NCBI RefSeq assembly: GCF_022760805.1
Contig: NZ_JAIVFL010000001.1
Coordinates: 1,240,001-1,304,000 of the forward strand
DNA from: Candidatus Mycolicibacterium alkanivorans
GTDB taxonomy: Bacteria > Actinomycetota > Actinomycetes > Mycobacteriales > Mycobacteriaceae
DNA length: 64,000 bases
Reading direction: 5' to 3'
The translations under genes and the position numbers were made by a program. Shown here piece after piece: positions 1 to 9,793 of the stretch. The notes under the pieces were generated by a model that saw nothing but the letters and a program-made list of their open reading frames with translations, was not told the DNA's origin and made no database searches. The first letter of the stretch is position 1, and each line of letters opens with the position of its first letter.

Positions 1-444
1 CGTCGGTTCCAGATCCGCGAGGTCGGCGGCGTCGAGGTAGAACTCGGAATGCCAGCCGGCGACGTCGTGTACGCGACGGGCCAGCATGTCGACGTCGGCC
101 AGCGGTGCCGAGCCGCCGCGGTAGAGGTTGAACCGGACCGCGCGGACGCCAGCGCGGTCGAGGTCCCGAATCTCGTCGTCGGAGGTGTGGGCGGGGATCT
201 GCGTGACGCCGACGAATGACGGGCCGAGTTGCGCCAGAGCGTCCTTCAGGTAGGTCTGGTCGAACCCCTGAAACGATCCACTGACCACAGCGCCGCCGGT
301 GACACCTAGACCGCCGATCCGTTCGAGGTAGTCGCCGACGGTGAACGCCTCAGGCAGGTAGCCGTTGCTGGGAACCAGCGGGAACCGGGGATCGATGACG
401 TGGAAGTGCGCATCGAATACGTCGTGATCGGCCACGCTGCCCAT
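1..444 (-). CDS. Amidohydrolase (Amidohydro_2-like), C-terminal part cut by window edge
   Basis: The first 148 codons of a leftward gene that runs off the left edge. After an ATG at 444 the protein reads into DAHFHVIDPRFPL, the N-terminal Asp-x-His-x-His metal-binding strand typical of the amidohydrolase-2 family (TIM-barrel hydrolases and decarboxylases acting on carboxylic or lactone substrates). A second barrel strand (GVRAVRFNLYRGG) is visible further on. The remaining metal ligands lie outside the window, so the substrate cannot be named. The start is chosen because the family motif begins only 8-14 residues later. Confidence 0.7.
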   Translation of the reverse strand, partial: MGSVADHDVFDAHFHVIDPRFPLVPSNGYLPEAFTVGDYLERIGGLGVTGGAVVSGSFQGFDQTYLKDALAQLGPSFVGVTQIPAHTSDDEIRDLDRAGVRAVRFNLYRGGSAPLADVDMLARRVHDVAGWHSEFYLDAADLADLEPT

Positions 445-535
445 TCCACACCCGTCGTCGAGTGTGCGATCCGATACGGCCGAGGCGGCGTGTCGCGTAC
501 GAAACCGCACCCCCGCCGCCCGGATCGGTGCGGAA

Positions 536-1174
536 CTAGACCACGGGATTGGACCAGTAGCGCGGGGTGGCCACACCCGCCGATCGCAGTTCGAGGGCAG
601 CCAGCCCCCGGACCGCAGTCGGGTCCTCGCGCCGCCACGCGCCGACCGGGTCCCGGCTGATCTCGGTGAGCCTGCGCGGTGGGCGGTTCGCCAGGGCGCG
701 CAGCGCCAGCAACTGCACCCCGGCCGGCGTCCTGGCCAGCGCGATCACCGTCCACTTGCGGCGGAAGAACCGGATGCGCAGAAACAGCCACGGCATGCCG
801 ATGGCCATGATCGGCGGGGCGGCCACCGCGATGGCCAGCAACACCGCCAGCCACGATGCCGTGGTGTCCAGCTCGTGGCCGGCACCGGCCAGATCCAGTG
901 CGGCCTCGCTGGCCGCGCGCAGCGGTTTGGACATGGTGTCGCCTATCAGCGGCACTCCATGCACGCTGTCACCGGCCGAATGCAGATTGTCCGAGATCCC
1001 GGTGGCGCTGTCCTGGACCTGGCGACCCACCTTGGAGATCGTCGCGATCGCGGTGTGCACCCCCATGCCGACCATCACCCACAGCGCGGTCCACAGTCCC
1101 ACCAGCAGGTCGCTGAGCACCTGTGTCAGCAGCCGGCCGGGGGTAGTGGCATAGGGCAGAAACCGCGACTTCAT
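536..1174 (-). CDS. Conserved mycobacterial membrane protein of unknown function
   Basis: A 212-residue protein with a hydrophobic stretch near residues 15-45 (VLSDLLVGLWTALWVMVGMGV) and a second near 110-135 (WLAVLLAIAVAAPPIMAIGMPWLFL), so probably two membrane segments with an extracytoplasmic loop between them. The C-terminal third is basic. The frame stays open upstream to 1678, but the codons beyond 1174 are antisense to purC. I therefore start at the ATG at 1174, facing purC divergently. It occupies the position of Rv0779c in M. tuberculosis. No catalytic motif is visible. Confidence 0.65.
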   Translation of the reverse strand: MKSRFLPYATTPGRLLTQVLSDLLVGLWTALWVMVGMGVHTAIATISKVGRQVQDSATGISDNLHSAGDSVHGVPLIGDTMSKPLRAASEAALDLAGAGHELDTTASWLAVLLAIAVAAPPIMAIGMPWLFLRIRFFRRKWTVIALARTPAGVQLLALRALANRPPRRLTEISRDPVGAWRREDPTAVRGLAALELRSAGVATPRYWSNPVV

Positions 1175-1225
1175 GGCTTGATCCCAGCACAATCGCGTCG
1201 GCTCAGCGGCCGATAAGCTGACGCG

Positions 1226-2119
1226 ATGCGCCCCGCTCTGAGCGACTACCGGCATCTGGCCAGTGGCAAGGTCCGCGAGATCTACCGCATCGACGAGGAA
1301 CACCTGCTCTTCGTCGCCAGCGACCGGATCTCGGCGTTCGACTACATTCTGGACAGCCTGATCCCGGACAAGGGCCGGATCCTGACGGCCATGAGCGTCT
1401 TCTTCTTCGACTACATCGACGCCCCCAACCACCTGGCCGGACCGCCCGACGACCCGCGGATCCCGGGCGAGGTCCTCGGCCGGGCGCTGGTGGTGCGGCA
1501 ACTGGACATGATGCCAGTCGAGTGCGTCGCCCGCGGCTACCTGACCGGGTCCGGCTTGCTGGACTATCAGCGCACCGGGGCGGTGTGCGGCATCGCCCTG
1601 CCGCCCGGTCTGGGAGAGGCCAGCAAGTTCGAGAGCCCGCTGTTCACCCCGGCGACCAAGGCGGACTTCGGCGAGCACGACGAGAACATCTCGTTCGACC
1701 GCGTCGTCGAACTGGTCGGTGCCGTGCGCGCCAACCAGTTGCGGGAGCGCACGCTACAGATCTACATCCAAGCCGCCGACCATGCGCTGACGAAAGGCAT
1801 CATCATCGCCGACACCAAGTTCGAGTTCGGCCTCGACGCCGACGACCGGGTCGTGCTGGCCGACGAGGTCTTCACCCCCGATTCGTCGCGGTACTGGCCG
1901 GCCGACACCTACACCGAAGGCGTCGTACAACCCAGCTTCGACAAGCAGTTCGTCCGCAACTGGCTCACCGGTCCCGAGTCGGGGTGGGACCGTTGCGGGA
2001 CCGCACCGCCACCACCGCTGCCCGACGACATTGTCGAAGCCACCCGCGCCCGCTACATCGAAGCCTACGAACGGATTTCGGGCTTGTCGTTCGCCGACTG
2101 GATTGGACCCGCCGCATGA
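1226..2119 (+). CDS. purC: Phosphoribosylaminoimidazole-succinocarboxamide synthase (PurC)
   Basis: Cytosolic SAICAR synthetase of de novo purine synthesis: CAIR + aspartate + ATP gives SAICAR. The 297-residue length is normal for the actinobacterial enzyme. Family signatures are the N-terminal [10 protein letters not shown] nucleotide-binding loop, SDRISAFDY, the [13 protein letters not shown] strand and IADTKFEFG near the C-terminus. The stop overlaps the ATG of ptrB (ATGA), so the two are probably co-transcribed. The other purine genes of the window are not clustered with it. Confidence 0.96.
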   Translation: MRPALSDYRHLASGKVREIYRIDEEHLLFVASDRISAFDYILDSLIPDKGRILTAMSVFFFDYIDAPNHLAGPPDDPRIPGEVLGRALVVRQLDMMPVECVARGYLTGSGLLDYQRTGAVCGIALPPGLGEASKFESPLFTPATKADFGEHDENISFDRVVELVGAVRANQLRERTLQIYIQAADHALTKGIIIADTKFEFGLDADDRVVLADEVFTPDSSRYWPADTYTEGVVQPSFDKQFVRNWLTGPESGWDRCGTAPPPPLPDDIVEATRARYIEAYERISGLSFADWIGPAA

Positions 2120-4227
2120 TTCCACCCGTCCCCAAGCGCGTCGAGAGCCACCGCGTCCACCATGACGACGTGTTCGTCGACCCCTACGAATGGTTGCGCG
2201 ACAAGTCCGACCCGGAGGTCATCGCCCACCTGGAGGCCGAGAACGACTACGCCGACCAGGCGACCGCCCATCTGGAACCATTGCGGCAGAAGATCTTCGA
2301 CGAGATCAAGTCGCGCACCAAGGAGACCGACTTGTCGGTGCCGACGCGGCGAGGCGACTGGTGGTACTACGGGCGCAGCTTCGAGGGCAAGCAGTACGGG
2401 GCGCACTGCCGCTGCTCGGTCGCCGACCCCGACGACTGGAACCCGCCGGTGTTCGACGATCACACCGACATCCCCGGCGAGCAGGTGCTGCTCGACGAGA
2501 ATGCCGAAGCGGACGGCCACGACTTCTTCGCACTGGGCGCCAGCAGCGTCAGCCTGGACGGCAACCTGCTCGCGTACTCCGTTGACGTGGTCGGCGATGA
2601 GCGCTACACGCTGCGGTTCAAGGACTTACGTACCGGCGAGCTGTATCCGGACGAGATCGCCGGCATCGCCTCCGGCGTGACGTGGGCGGCCGACAACGCG
2701 ACGGTGTACTACACGACGGTCGACGACGCGTGGCGCCCGGACACCGTGTGGCGCCACCGGCTGGGCTCAGAACAGCCCGACGAGAAGGTGTTCCACGAAC
2801 CCGACGAACGGTTCTGGATCGGTGTTGGACGCACGCGCAGCAACAAGTACGTCATCATTGCGGCGGGCTCGGCGATCACCTCCGAGGTGCGCTTCGCCGA
2901 CGCAGCCGACCCCGCTGCCACCTTCAACACGATCCTGCCGCGCCGCGACGGCGTGGAGTATTCGGTGGAGCACGCCGTCGTGGGCGGGCAGGACCGCTTT
3001 CTCATCCTGCACAACGACGGCGCGGTGAACTTCACCTTGGTCGAGGCACCGGTCGAGGACCCGACCGCCCAGCGGACGCTCATCGAGCCCCGAGACGATG
3101 TCCGCCTCGACGGTGCCGACGCGTTCGCTGATCATCTGGTCGTCAGCTACCGGCGAGAAGCGTTGCCGCGCATCCAGTTGTGGCCCATCGACGGTGACGG
3201 CTACCGGACCCCGGAGGAGATCGCCTTCGACTCCGAGCTGACCTCGGCGGGTCTGGCCGGCAACCCGAACTGGTCCTCGCCCAAGATGCGGGTCGGAACC
3301 ACGTCGTTCATCACCCCGCTGCGGATCTACGACCTGGACCTCGGCACCGGCGAGCGCACCCTGTTGCGTGAGCAGCCCGTCCTGGGCGGCTACCGCCGCG
3401 AGGACTACGTCGAGCGTCGCGACTGGGCACTAGCCGAGGACGGCACCCGCATCCCGATCTCCCTGGTGTACCGCGCCGGGATCGAGATGCCCGCCCCCAC
3501 AGTGCTGTACGGCTACGGCGCCTACGAGTCCTCCGAGGACCCGCGGTTCTCGGTGGCCAGGCTGTCGCTGCTGGACCGCGGCATGGTGTTCGCGATCGCG
3601 CACATCCGTGGCGGCGGTGAGATGGGCCGGTTGTGGTACGAGCGCGGCAAGCTGCTGGAGAAGCGCAACACCTTCACCGACTTCATCGCCGTCGCGCAGC
3701 ATCTGGTCGACACCGGACTGACCCGGCCGCAGAACCTGGTCGCACTCGGCGGCAGCGCCGGTGGCCTGCTGATGGGCACGGTGGCCAACCTCGCTCCGCA
3801 TCTGTTCGCCGGGATCCTGGCCCAGGTTCCGTTCGTGGATCCGCTGACGACCATCCTCGATCCGTCGCTGCCGCTGACGGTGACGGAGTGGGACGAGTGG
3901 GGAAACCCGTTGGAGAACAAGGACGTCTACTTCTATATGAAGTCCTACTCACCGTATGAGAACGTCGAGGCCAAAGACTACCCGGCCATCCTGGCGATGA
4001 CCTCGCTCAACGACACCAGGGTGCTCTACGTCGAGCCCGCGAAATGGGTTGCGGCACTGCGGCACGTCAAGACCGACGGGCATCCCGTCCTGCTCAAGAC
4101 GCAGATGGCCGCGGGCCACGGCGGGATCAGCGGGCGCTACGAGCGGTGGAAGGAGGCCGCGTTCCAGTACTCGTGGCTACTGGCGACCGCCGACCCCGAG
4201 CACTACGGGAAGCCGGCCGCGGGCTAA
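2116..4227 (+). CDS. ptrB: Oligopeptidase B (protease II), S9 prolyl-oligopeptidase family
   Basis: A 703-residue cytosolic serine peptidase that cleaves short peptides after basic residues. An N-terminal beta-propeller (about residues 80-420) precedes an alpha/beta-hydrolase domain. The catalytic triad is visible: Ser547 in GGSAGG, Asp633 in LNDTRV, His668 in AAGHGG. The start ATG overlaps the purC stop. In M. tuberculosis the equivalent region is annotated as two pieces (ptrBa/ptrBb); here one uninterrupted frame spans all domains, so this copy looks functional. Confidence 0.94.
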   Translation: MIPPVPKRVESHRVHHDDVFVDPYEWLRDKSDPEVIAHLEAENDYADQATAHLEPLRQKIFDEIKSRTKETDLSVPTRRGDWWYYGRSFEGKQYGAHCRCSVADPDDWNPPVFDDHTDIPGEQVLLDENAEADGHDFFALGASSVSLDGNLLAYSVDVVGDERYTLRFKDLRTGELYPDEIAGIASGVTWAADNATVYYTTVDDAWRPDTVWRHRLGSEQPDEKVFHEPDERFWIGVGRTRSNKYVIIAAGSAITSEVRFADAADPAATFNTILPRRDGVEYSVEHAVVGGQDRFLILHNDGAVNFTLVEAPVEDPTAQRTLIEPRDDVRLDGADAFADHLVVSYRREALPRIQLWPIDGDGYRTPEEIAFDSELTSAGLAGNPNWSSPKMRVGTTSFITPLRIYDLDLGTGERTLLREQPVLGGYRREDYVERRDWALAEDGTRIPISLVYRAGIEMPAPTVLYGYGAYESSEDPRFSVARLSLLDRGMVFAIAHIRGGGEMGRLWYERGKLLEKRNTFTDFIAVAQHLVDTGLTRPQNLVALGGSAGGLLMGTVANLAPHLFAGILAQVPFVDPLTTILDPSLPLTVTEWDEWGNPLENKDVYFYMKSYSPYENVEAKDYPAILAMTSLNDTRVLYVEPAKWVAALRHVKTDGHPVLLKTQMAAGHGGISGRYERWKEAAFQYSWLLATADPEHYGKPAAG

Positions 4228-4300
4228 ACTGACCAGGATGGTCGTCTGACATCTGACTGGACGCAACCGTCCGGACACCTGCAGTTGCCACACTGAAGGT

Positions 4301-5011
4301 GTGGCTGGAGAGCTCATCGTCTCGGTATCCGGCATACGCGACCGGACACTGGCCGACATCGACGACTTCTGCCGGATGCTCGACGCGCGCGGCGTTCCGG
4401 TGTCGTTGTTGGTGGCTCCGAGGCTCAAGAACAGCTACCGGCTGGAGAGCGATCCCGCCACCGTCGACTGGGTGAGCGCGCGCCGCTCCGGTGGTGACGC
4501 GGTGGTGCTGCACGGTTACGACGAAGCGGCCACGAAGCGGCTGCGCGGTGAGTTCGCGACATTGCCCGCGCACGAGGCCAACCTGCGGCTGATGGGCGCC
4601 GACCGCGTTCTCGAACACGTCGGCCTGCGGACGCGGTTGTTCGCCGCGCCCGGCTGGACAGTGTCGGCTGGGACGGTGACGGCGTTGCCACGCAACGGTT
4701 TCCGGTTGCTGGCGGGCTTGTACGGCATCACCGATCTGGTGCAGCGCACGACCGTTCGCGGCCGCGTCCTCGGCATCGGTGAAGGATTCCTCACCGAGCC
4801 GTGGTGGTGCCGGACACTGGTGCTGTCCGCGGAGCGCACGGCCCGACGTGGTGGCGTGGTACGGGTGGCGGTTGCCGCCAGGCAGTTGCGCAAGCCGGGT
4901 CCGCGGCAGGCCATGCTGGACGTCGTCGACCTCGCGCTGCTGCACGGCTGCATCCCGGCGGTGTATCGGTGGGGGCCCGACCCCGCTCGGCCCGCATCGT
5001 CAGCGGCCTGA
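4301..5011 (+). CDS. DUF2334-type polysaccharide-deacetylase-like protein
   Basis: A 236-residue protein from a GTG at 4301. Its opening strand (LIVSVSGIRDRTLADIDDF), the segment GVPVSLLVAPRL and the motif DAVVLHGYDE resemble the NodB-like deacetylase fold of DUF2334 proteins, in which Asp and His ligands bind a metal. The classical first Asp-Asp pair is not obvious, so activity is uncertain. It sits where Rv0784 lies in M. tuberculosis. Its last 12 bases overlap the 3' end of the converging SDR gene. Confidence 0.6.
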   Translation: MAGELIVSVSGIRDRTLADIDDFCRMLDARGVPVSLLVAPRLKNSYRLESDPATVDWVSARRSGGDAVVLHGYDEAATKRLRGEFATLPAHEANLRLMGADRVLEHVGLRTRLFAAPGWTVSAGTVTALPRNGFRLLAGLYGITDLVQRTTVRGRVLGIGEGFLTEPWWCRTLVLSAERTARRGGVVRVAVAARQLRKPGPRQAMLDVVDLALLHGCIPAVYRWGPDPARPASSAA

Positions 5012-5800
5012 ACCCGTCGCCGATACCACGATCCCGCCGTCGACCGGGATGATCGCCCCGTTCACATACGAACCGGCCCGGCCGGCGAGGAAGATCGCGA
5101 CACCGGCCATGTCGTCGTCGCGCCCGATGCGGCGCATCGGTGTCGACGCGGCGATGGCGTCCCCGAAGGCGTCCAGCGTGGCCGCCATCATCTTCGACGG
5201 GAACGGGCCAGGTGCCACCGCGTTGACCGTGATGTGTTGTGGACCAAGCTCTTTGGCCAGCACCCGGGTCAGCTGGTGCAGGGCGGCCTTGCTGGCCGAA
5301 TAGGAGTAGATCGGCAGAGCCGGAACCTGGATTCCGTCGATGCTGCCGATGTTGATGATCCGGGCCGGGTCGTCGTGGGTGCCCGCCTTGCGCAACCCGG
5401 GCAGCAATTCCTGGACCATCCAGAACGGCGACTTGACGTTGAGGTCGAGCACCTTGTCCCACGCGGAGGCCGGGAAACTCTCCAGCGGTTCACCCCACGT
5501 CGCGCCGGCGTTGTTGACCAGGATGTGCAACTCGTCGTCGTCGGCAAGCACCTCGGCCGCCAGCCGGCTGCACTCCTCCCGGCGGGACACGTCTGCCGGA
5601 ATGCCGAGTACTTCACCGAACTCCGACAGCTGCTCGACGGCCCGCTCGCACGCATCAGCCTTGCGGGAGCTGACGATCACCCGGGCGCCCGCCTGCAGCA
5701 GGCCGCGCGCAATCATCATGCCGATGCCGCGGGTGCCACCGGTCACCAGGGCGGTCTTTCCCGACAAGCCGAACAGGTTGTTCAGATCTGCTGTGCTCAC
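5000..5800 (-). CDS. Short-chain dehydrogenase/reductase
   Basis: A 266-residue classical SDR. It has the Rossmann glycine motif TGGTRGIG near residue 20, the NNAG motif, an active-site Ser in INIGSIDG and the Tyr-x3-Lys pair in YSYSASK. SSRK after the second strand suggests NADP(H). The C-terminal segment IFLAGRAGSYVNGAIIPVDGG is typical of the family. The GTG at 5800 has a good ribosome site (CAGGAGACATC) just upstream. The substrate cannot be inferred. It converges with the DUF2334 gene. Confidence 0.88.
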   Translation of the reverse strand: MSTADLNNLFGLSGKTALVTGGTRGIGMMIARGLLQAGARVIVSSRKADACERAVEQLSEFGEVLGIPADVSRREECSRLAAEVLADDDELHILVNNAGATWGEPLESFPASAWDKVLDLNVKSPFWMVQELLPGLRKAGTHDDPARIINIGSIDGIQVPALPIYSYSASKAALHQLTRVLAKELGPQHITVNAVAPGPFPSKMMAATLDAFGDAIAASTPMRRIGRDDDMAGVAIFLAGRAGSYVNGAIIPVDGGIVVSATGSGR

Positions 5801-5890
5801 GATGTCTCCTGACGGTTGTCCGCGGCTATTCCGGCGGCTGGTCGAGAAGTGCTTGATGTTGTGTTTCCTGTTGGACGCGAAGCGCTCTCA

Positions 5891-6529
5891 TCAGAATCGC
5901 ACCGAATTCTCCTCGGGCAGCACGCGGAAGTCGGTGTCGGTCATCTCCGTGAGTCGACCGTAGTAGATGCCGCGAGCCTCCGGAGCGACAACGCCCTGAT
6001 GGATCGGCACCGCGTGCTCGGGTGCCACGGCGCGCAGATACTCGATCGCCTCGGAGATCTTCATCCACGGCGCTGCCGCCGGAGTGGCGAGCACCTCGAC
6101 CGGCTCGCCGGGGACGAACAACGCGTCGCCGGGATGCATCAGCCGGGCCGGATGCTCTGCGTCGCCGACCAGAAAGGAGATGTTGTCGATCACCGGGATC
6201 TCCGGGTGGATGACGGCATGGCGGCCGCCGACGCCGCGAATGGTCAGCCCGCCGACGGTGAACTCGTCGCCGACGTGCACCGCACGCCACGGGCCGCCGA
6301 GTTCGGCGGCGGTCGCCGGGTCGGCGTACAGCGCGGCATCCGGGTTGGCTTCGACCAGCGCCGGGAGCCGTTCCCGGTCGGCGTGGTCGGGGTGCTGGTG
6401 GGTGATCAGGATCGCCGACAGGCCGGTCACGCCCTCGAAGCCGTGGGAGAAGTTGCCGGGATCGAACAGCAGGGTGGCGCCACCGAGTTCGGCGAGAAGG
6501 CATGAATGCCCGAAATGCGTCAGTTCCAT
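5891..6529 (-). CDS. Metallo-beta-lactamase-fold hydrolase
   Basis: A 212-residue protein beginning MELTHFGHSCLLAELGG, the usual start of UlaG-like MBL-fold proteins. The metal motif THQHPDHAD (His-x-His-x-Asp-His) is intact, and further ligands may lie in GGRHAVIHP and LMHPGDALF. The frame is open far upstream, but the ATG at 6529 matches the family's N-terminus. The gene overlaps no partner, and its start faces the secreted-protein gene at 6563. It corresponds in position to Rv0786c. The substrate is unknown. Confidence 0.82.
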   Translation of the reverse strand: MELTHFGHSCLLAELGGATLLFDPGNFSHGFEGVTGLSAILITHQHPDHADRERLPALVEANPDAALYADPATAAELGGPWRAVHVGDEFTVGGLTIRGVGGRHAVIHPEIPVIDNISFLVGDAEHPARLMHPGDALFVPGEPVEVLATPAAAPWMKISEAIEYLRAVAPEHAVPIHQGVVAPEARGIYYGRLTEMTDTDFRVLPEENSVRF

Positions 6530-6562
6530 GCTTACGATTGTGCGCTCAGGGGAGGCGTCACT

Positions 6563-7216
6563 ATGCGGATGGTCCTGGCGGTGGTGCTGGCGGCCTGCGG
6601 GCTGGCCATCGCTGCGCCCGCTGCCGCAGAACCGGAGGCGTGCCCGCCGACATGTGACCGCATTCCCGACTCGGCCTGGATCGCGCCGTGGGGGATACCG
6701 CTGAACTCCCGCTACGGCTGGCCGCGTCTTCCCGGTCTGTCGGTCACAGCCAGCACGCCCCGGTTCCGGTTCGAGGAACTGTGCGCCAGCCCGCCGGTGG
6801 CCCAGGACCCGCGTTCCTATGCCGTCGCCGAGAAGGCGGTGGTTGTCAATCCGGACGGGCAGTGGCAGCTGCAGGCCCAGGTGCTGCACTGGCGTGGTGA
6901 GACGTGGCGGGGCGGTCAACTGACCGAGGACGTCTTCAACACCGCCGTCGCCGCACTGCGCGCCTGCCAGCGCACCAACCCATCCGCCTCGCCGTCGCTG
7001 ACCACCGTCGAGCCCGACCGGATGGCCGCCGTGGTCAGCGGGCCGGTGATCCTGCACCAGTACCTGGTGGCCAACCCGGCCAACAGCACGGTCACCGAGC
7101 TGGCGCTGTGGTCGACGGCACCGCCGCGGACGGCGTGGCCGTCACCGGCCGACGACGCAGTGCTCGACGCGCTCGGCGCTCCGCTGTGCACGGCCTATGT
7201 CGGGTCGTGTCCGTAG
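6563..7216 (+). CDS. Secreted mycobacterial protein with signal peptide (ATPase/cell-envelope role unknown)
   Basis: A 217-residue protein starting at an ATG with a strong ribosome site (CAGGGGAGG). It begins MRMVLAVVLAACGLAIAAPAAAEPEACPP, a Sec signal peptide with a likely cut after AAA near residue 20. The mature part has conserved cysteines (C-x3-C near residue 25, plus later ones), suggesting disulfides. It lies where Rv0787 sits, just before purS. In-frame codons upstream to 6506 are discounted because they would bury the signal peptide. No enzymatic motif is seen. Confidence 0.72.
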   Translation: MRMVLAVVLAACGLAIAAPAAAEPEACPPTCDRIPDSAWIAPWGIPLNSRYGWPRLPGLSVTASTPRFRFEELCASPPVAQDPRSYAVAEKAVVVNPDGQWQLQAQVLHWRGETWRGGQLTEDVFNTAVAALRACQRTNPSASPSLTTVEPDRMAAVVSGPVILHQYLVANPANSTVTELALWSTAPPRTAWPSPADDAVLDALGAPLCTAYVGSCP

Positions 7217-7264
7217 CGCGCCGGTACAGTTGAGCCGCAACATTCGTTTCAGCGAGGAGCTTCT

Positions 7265-7504
7265 GTGCCCCGAGTGGTTGTCAACGTGATGCCGAAAGCC
7301 GAGATTCTCGACCCACAGGGTCAGGCCATCGCCGGCGCGCTGGGCCGGCTCGGGCATGCCGGTATCTCAGATGTGCGGCAGGGCAAGCGATTCGAACTGG
7401 AAGTCGACGACTCGGTCAGCGACGAACAGCTGGCTGAGATCGCCGAGTCGCTGCTGGCCAATACCGTGATCGAGGACTGGTCGGTCACCCGGGACCCGGC
7501 GTGA
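7265..7504 (+). CDS. purS: Phosphoribosylformylglycinamidine synthase subunit PurS
   Basis: The 79-residue accessory subunit that joins PurQ and the small-type PurL in the FGAM synthase complex (FGAR + glutamine + ATP to FGAM). [17 protein letters not shown] and the [14 protein letters not shown] strand are family signatures. It starts at GTG 7265 after the ribosome site CGAGGAG. Its stop overlaps the purQ start (GTGA), indicating translational coupling. The synthetase subunit PurL is encoded separately at 11223. Confidence 0.94.
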   Translation: MPRVVVNVMPKAEILDPQGQAIAGALGRLGHAGISDVRQGKRFELEVDDSVSDEQLAEIAESLLANTVIEDWSVTRDPA

Positions 7505-8172
7505 GCGCCCGCGTCGGGGTCATCACCTTCCCGGGCACTCTCGACGACGTCGACGCCGCCCGCGCGGTCCGGATCGCCGGTGCCGAGGCGGTCAGCCTGT
7601 GGCATGCCGACGCCGACCTCAAGGGTGTCGACGCCGTCGTCGTTCCAGGCGGTTTCTCCTACGGCGACTACCTGCGCTGCGGGGCCATCGCCAAGTTCGC
7701 GCCCGTCATGGGCGAGGTGATCGCCGCCGCCGGGCGCGGCATGCCGGTGCTCGGCATCTGCAACGGCTTCCAGGTGCTGTGCGAGGCGGGCCTGCTGCCC
7801 GGCGCGCTGACCCGCAATGCCGGTCTGCACTTCGTCTGCCGTGACGTGTGGCTCAAGGTCGACTCCATCGCGACGGCGTGGACTTCGCGCTACGAGTGGG
7901 GCGCCGAACTGCTGGTGCCGTTGAAATCGGGCGAGGGTCGCTATGTGGCCAGCGAGGCCGTGCTCGACGAACTCGAAGGGGAAGGGCGCGTGGTCTTCCG
8001 CTACGCCGACAACCCCAACGGATCGATGCGCGACATCGCCGGCATCAGTTCGGCGAACGGCCGCGTGGTCGGTCTGATGCCGCACCCCGAGCACGCCACC
8101 GAACCGCTCACCGGGCCGTCCGATGACGGGCTGGGGATGTTCTACAGCGCCTTGGACGCCGTCCCGGTCTGA
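7501..8172 (+). CDS. purQ: Phosphoribosylformylglycinamidine synthase glutaminase subunit PurQ
   Basis: The 223-residue class I glutamine amidotransferase that releases ammonia for PurL. The nucleophile Cys87 lies in GICNGFQ, and the His/Glu pair in LMPHPEH near the C-terminus. The GTG start overlaps the purS stop. The stop at 8172 is only about 33 bases from the end of the truncated encapsulin gene that converges on it. The C-terminus looks normal, so whatever event removed the encapsulin end spared purQ. Confidence 0.95.
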   Translation: MSARVGVITFPGTLDDVDAARAVRIAGAEAVSLWHADADLKGVDAVVVPGGFSYGDYLRCGAIAKFAPVMGEVIAAAGRGMPVLGICNGFQVLCEAGLLPGALTRNAGLHFVCRDVWLKVDSIATAWTSRYEWGAELLVPLKSGEGRYVASEAVLDELEGEGRVVFRYADNPNGSMRDIAGISSANGRVVGLMPHPEHATEPLTGPSDDGLGMFYSALDAVPV

Positions 8173-8205
8173 GGCTCGAATGAAACTGCACACTCGCGCC
8201 CGGGG

Positions 8206-8733
8206 TTAGGGAGTCAGCGCGACCGAGTACGGCCCGTCCACGCCGGCCAGCCGCAGCTCCGAAAGTGCTTGAGAGATGACGTCCGGATATTCGCGCGCGT
8301 CGGCGGGCAGCGCCAGCGGCGGGTTGGAGCTGCAGCCCCGGATGCCGTCGATCGAGGCCGGTGCGTAGCCCTCGAAGATCGCCCGGTCCTCGACGAACGC
8401 CAGCTTCTTGGCGGCCTCCTTGACCGGATCCCAGTCGGAGTCCTGCGCGCCGCGCTCGACATCGTCGATCGCGATGCGCGACACCGTGAACGGCGCCCTC
8501 AGCCGCACCAGCGGCTTGGCATCGCGCAGGTGGGCCACCACACCGTCGGCCGGTGGGGACACGTCGCGCAGATGCCCGGTGCTCACCGCTGCCGTCACCG
8601 GGCCACCCGGACCGCTGACGTCGACCACCCGCCGGCCCGCGAGGTGCCGCTTGAAGGTTCGGGTGGCCTCCAATTCGATTTCTTCCCAAGCGGATTCGGT
8701 GACCGGGGCGAGCTCGCGATAGAGGTTGTTCAT
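8206..8733 (-). CDS. Family 1 encapsulin shell protein, C-terminally truncated
   Basis: Encodes 175 residues beginning [12 protein letters not shown]. It follows the mycobacterial encapsulin (about 265 residues, HK97 phage-capsid fold) closely up to ...LRLAGVDGPYSV. After ALTP a TAA ends the frame and the purQ gene follows directly. The N-terminal arm, E-loop and part of the P-domain remain; roughly 90 residues, including the rest of the A-domain, are absent, and no continuation is seen in other frames. Its ATG overlaps the stop of the DyP cargo gene (TGATG). Shell assembly is doubtful. See findings. Confidence 0.85.
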   Translation of the reverse strand: MNNLYRELAPVTESAWEEIELEATRTFKRHLAGRRVVDVSGPGGPVTAAVSTGHLRDVSPPADGVVAHLRDAKPLVRLRAPFTVSRIAIDDVERGAQDSDWDPVKEAAKKLAFVEDRAIFEGYAPASIDGIRGCSSNPPLALPADAREYPDVISQALSELRLAGVDGPYSVALTP

Positions 8734-9752
8734 CAGGATCGTCCTTTCAGACTGCCGATCGCCAGGGAGCCGTCGGGAGAGGTGGTCGGTGCCGGGGGAG
8801 CCGTTGCCGCCTCAGTACCCGGCAGCGGTGGAGGGTTGTTGAGGAAGTCGACGGTGGGGGTGAAGAACAGGCAGCCGGTGAGCGCGGTGGAGAACTCGAG
8901 GATGCGGTCGGTGTTGCCCGGCGGGTCGCCGATGAACATGTTCTCCAGCATCTTCTCGGTCACCGTCGGCGACCGCGAGTAGCCGATGTAGTACGTGCCG
9001 TACTCACCCTTGCCCACTTCACCGAACGGCATGTTGGCCCGCACGATCTTGAGCTCATTGCCCTCGGCGTCCTCGATGACATTCAGTGCCACATGGGAAT
9101 TGGCGGGTTTCACGTCGTCGGCGAGCTCGATGTCCTCGAGTTTGGTGCGGCCGATCACCCGCTCCTGCTCGGTGACCGACAGCGCCTCCCACGACGCCAT
9201 GGCGTGGACGTACTTCTGCACGTGGACATAGCAGCCGCCGGCGAAAACCGGGTCCTCGTCGCCGATCTGGCTGGCGCTCAACGCAATCGGGCCGTCCGGG
9301 TTCTCGGTGCCGTCGACGAAGCCGAGCAGATCGCGGTTGTCGAAGAACTTGAAGCCGTGCACCTCATCGACGACGGTGATCGCCCCGGCCATCGACTTGG
9401 CCACCTGACCGGCTAGCTCGAAGCAGACGTCGAGCACCTCGGCGCGGATGTGGAACAGCAGATCCCCCGGGGTCGCCGGGGCGTGATGGCGGGCGCCGTG
9501 CAGCTCGACGAACGGATGCAACTCGGCGGGCCGCGGACCGGAGAACAACCGGTCCCAGGCGTCGGAGCCGATCGACGTCACCATCGACAGGTGCTTGGAC
9601 GGGTCGCGGAAGCCGACCGCCCGGACCAGGCCCGCGAGGCCCGGCAGCGCGTCATGCACGGCGGCTTCACCGCCCTCGTCGATGGTGGCCACCAGGAAGA
9701 TGGCCGCCGGAGTCAACGGCGCCAGTACCGGTTGCGGTAGTGGTGAGGGCAC
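8733..9752 (-). CDS. Dye-decolorizing peroxidase (DyP), encapsulin cargo
   Basis: A 339-residue haem peroxidase using H2O2. The DyP motif GFVDGTEN contains catalytic Asp147; His220 (NSHVALN) is the likely proximal haem ligand and Arg238 the distal arginine. After a flexible Pro/Thr-rich linker the protein ends [13 protein letters not shown], the known encapsulin-targeting peptide pattern (LxIGSLKG). It starts at GTG 9752 and is translationally coupled to the downstream encapsulin gene. The cargo signal is intact although the shell gene is truncated. Confidence 0.93.
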   Translation of the reverse strand: MPSPLPQPVLAPLTPAAIFLVATIDEGGEAAVHDALPGLAGLVRAVGFRDPSKHLSMVTSIGSDAWDRLFSGPRPAELHPFVELHGARHHAPATPGDLLFHIRAEVLDVCFELAGQVAKSMAGAITVVDEVHGFKFFDNRDLLGFVDGTENPDGPIALSASQIGDEDPVFAGGCYVHVQKYVHAMASWEALSVTEQERVIGRTKLEDIELADDVKPANSHVALNVIEDAEGNELKIVRANMPFGEVGKGEYGTYYIGYSRSPTVTEKMLENMFIGDPPGNTDRILEFSTALTGCLFFTPTVDFLNNPPPLPGTEAATAPPAPTTSPDGSLAIGSLKGRS

Positions 9753-9793
9753 TGTTCGACCCTAACGGGTCACGGTCGGCGATGATGGTCAGC

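Noticed and set aside
1522..2115. N-terminal extension of ptrB inside purC
   Set aside because: The frame is open but its translation is Arg-rich shadow of purC; the ATGA overlap and family N-terminus place the start at 2116.
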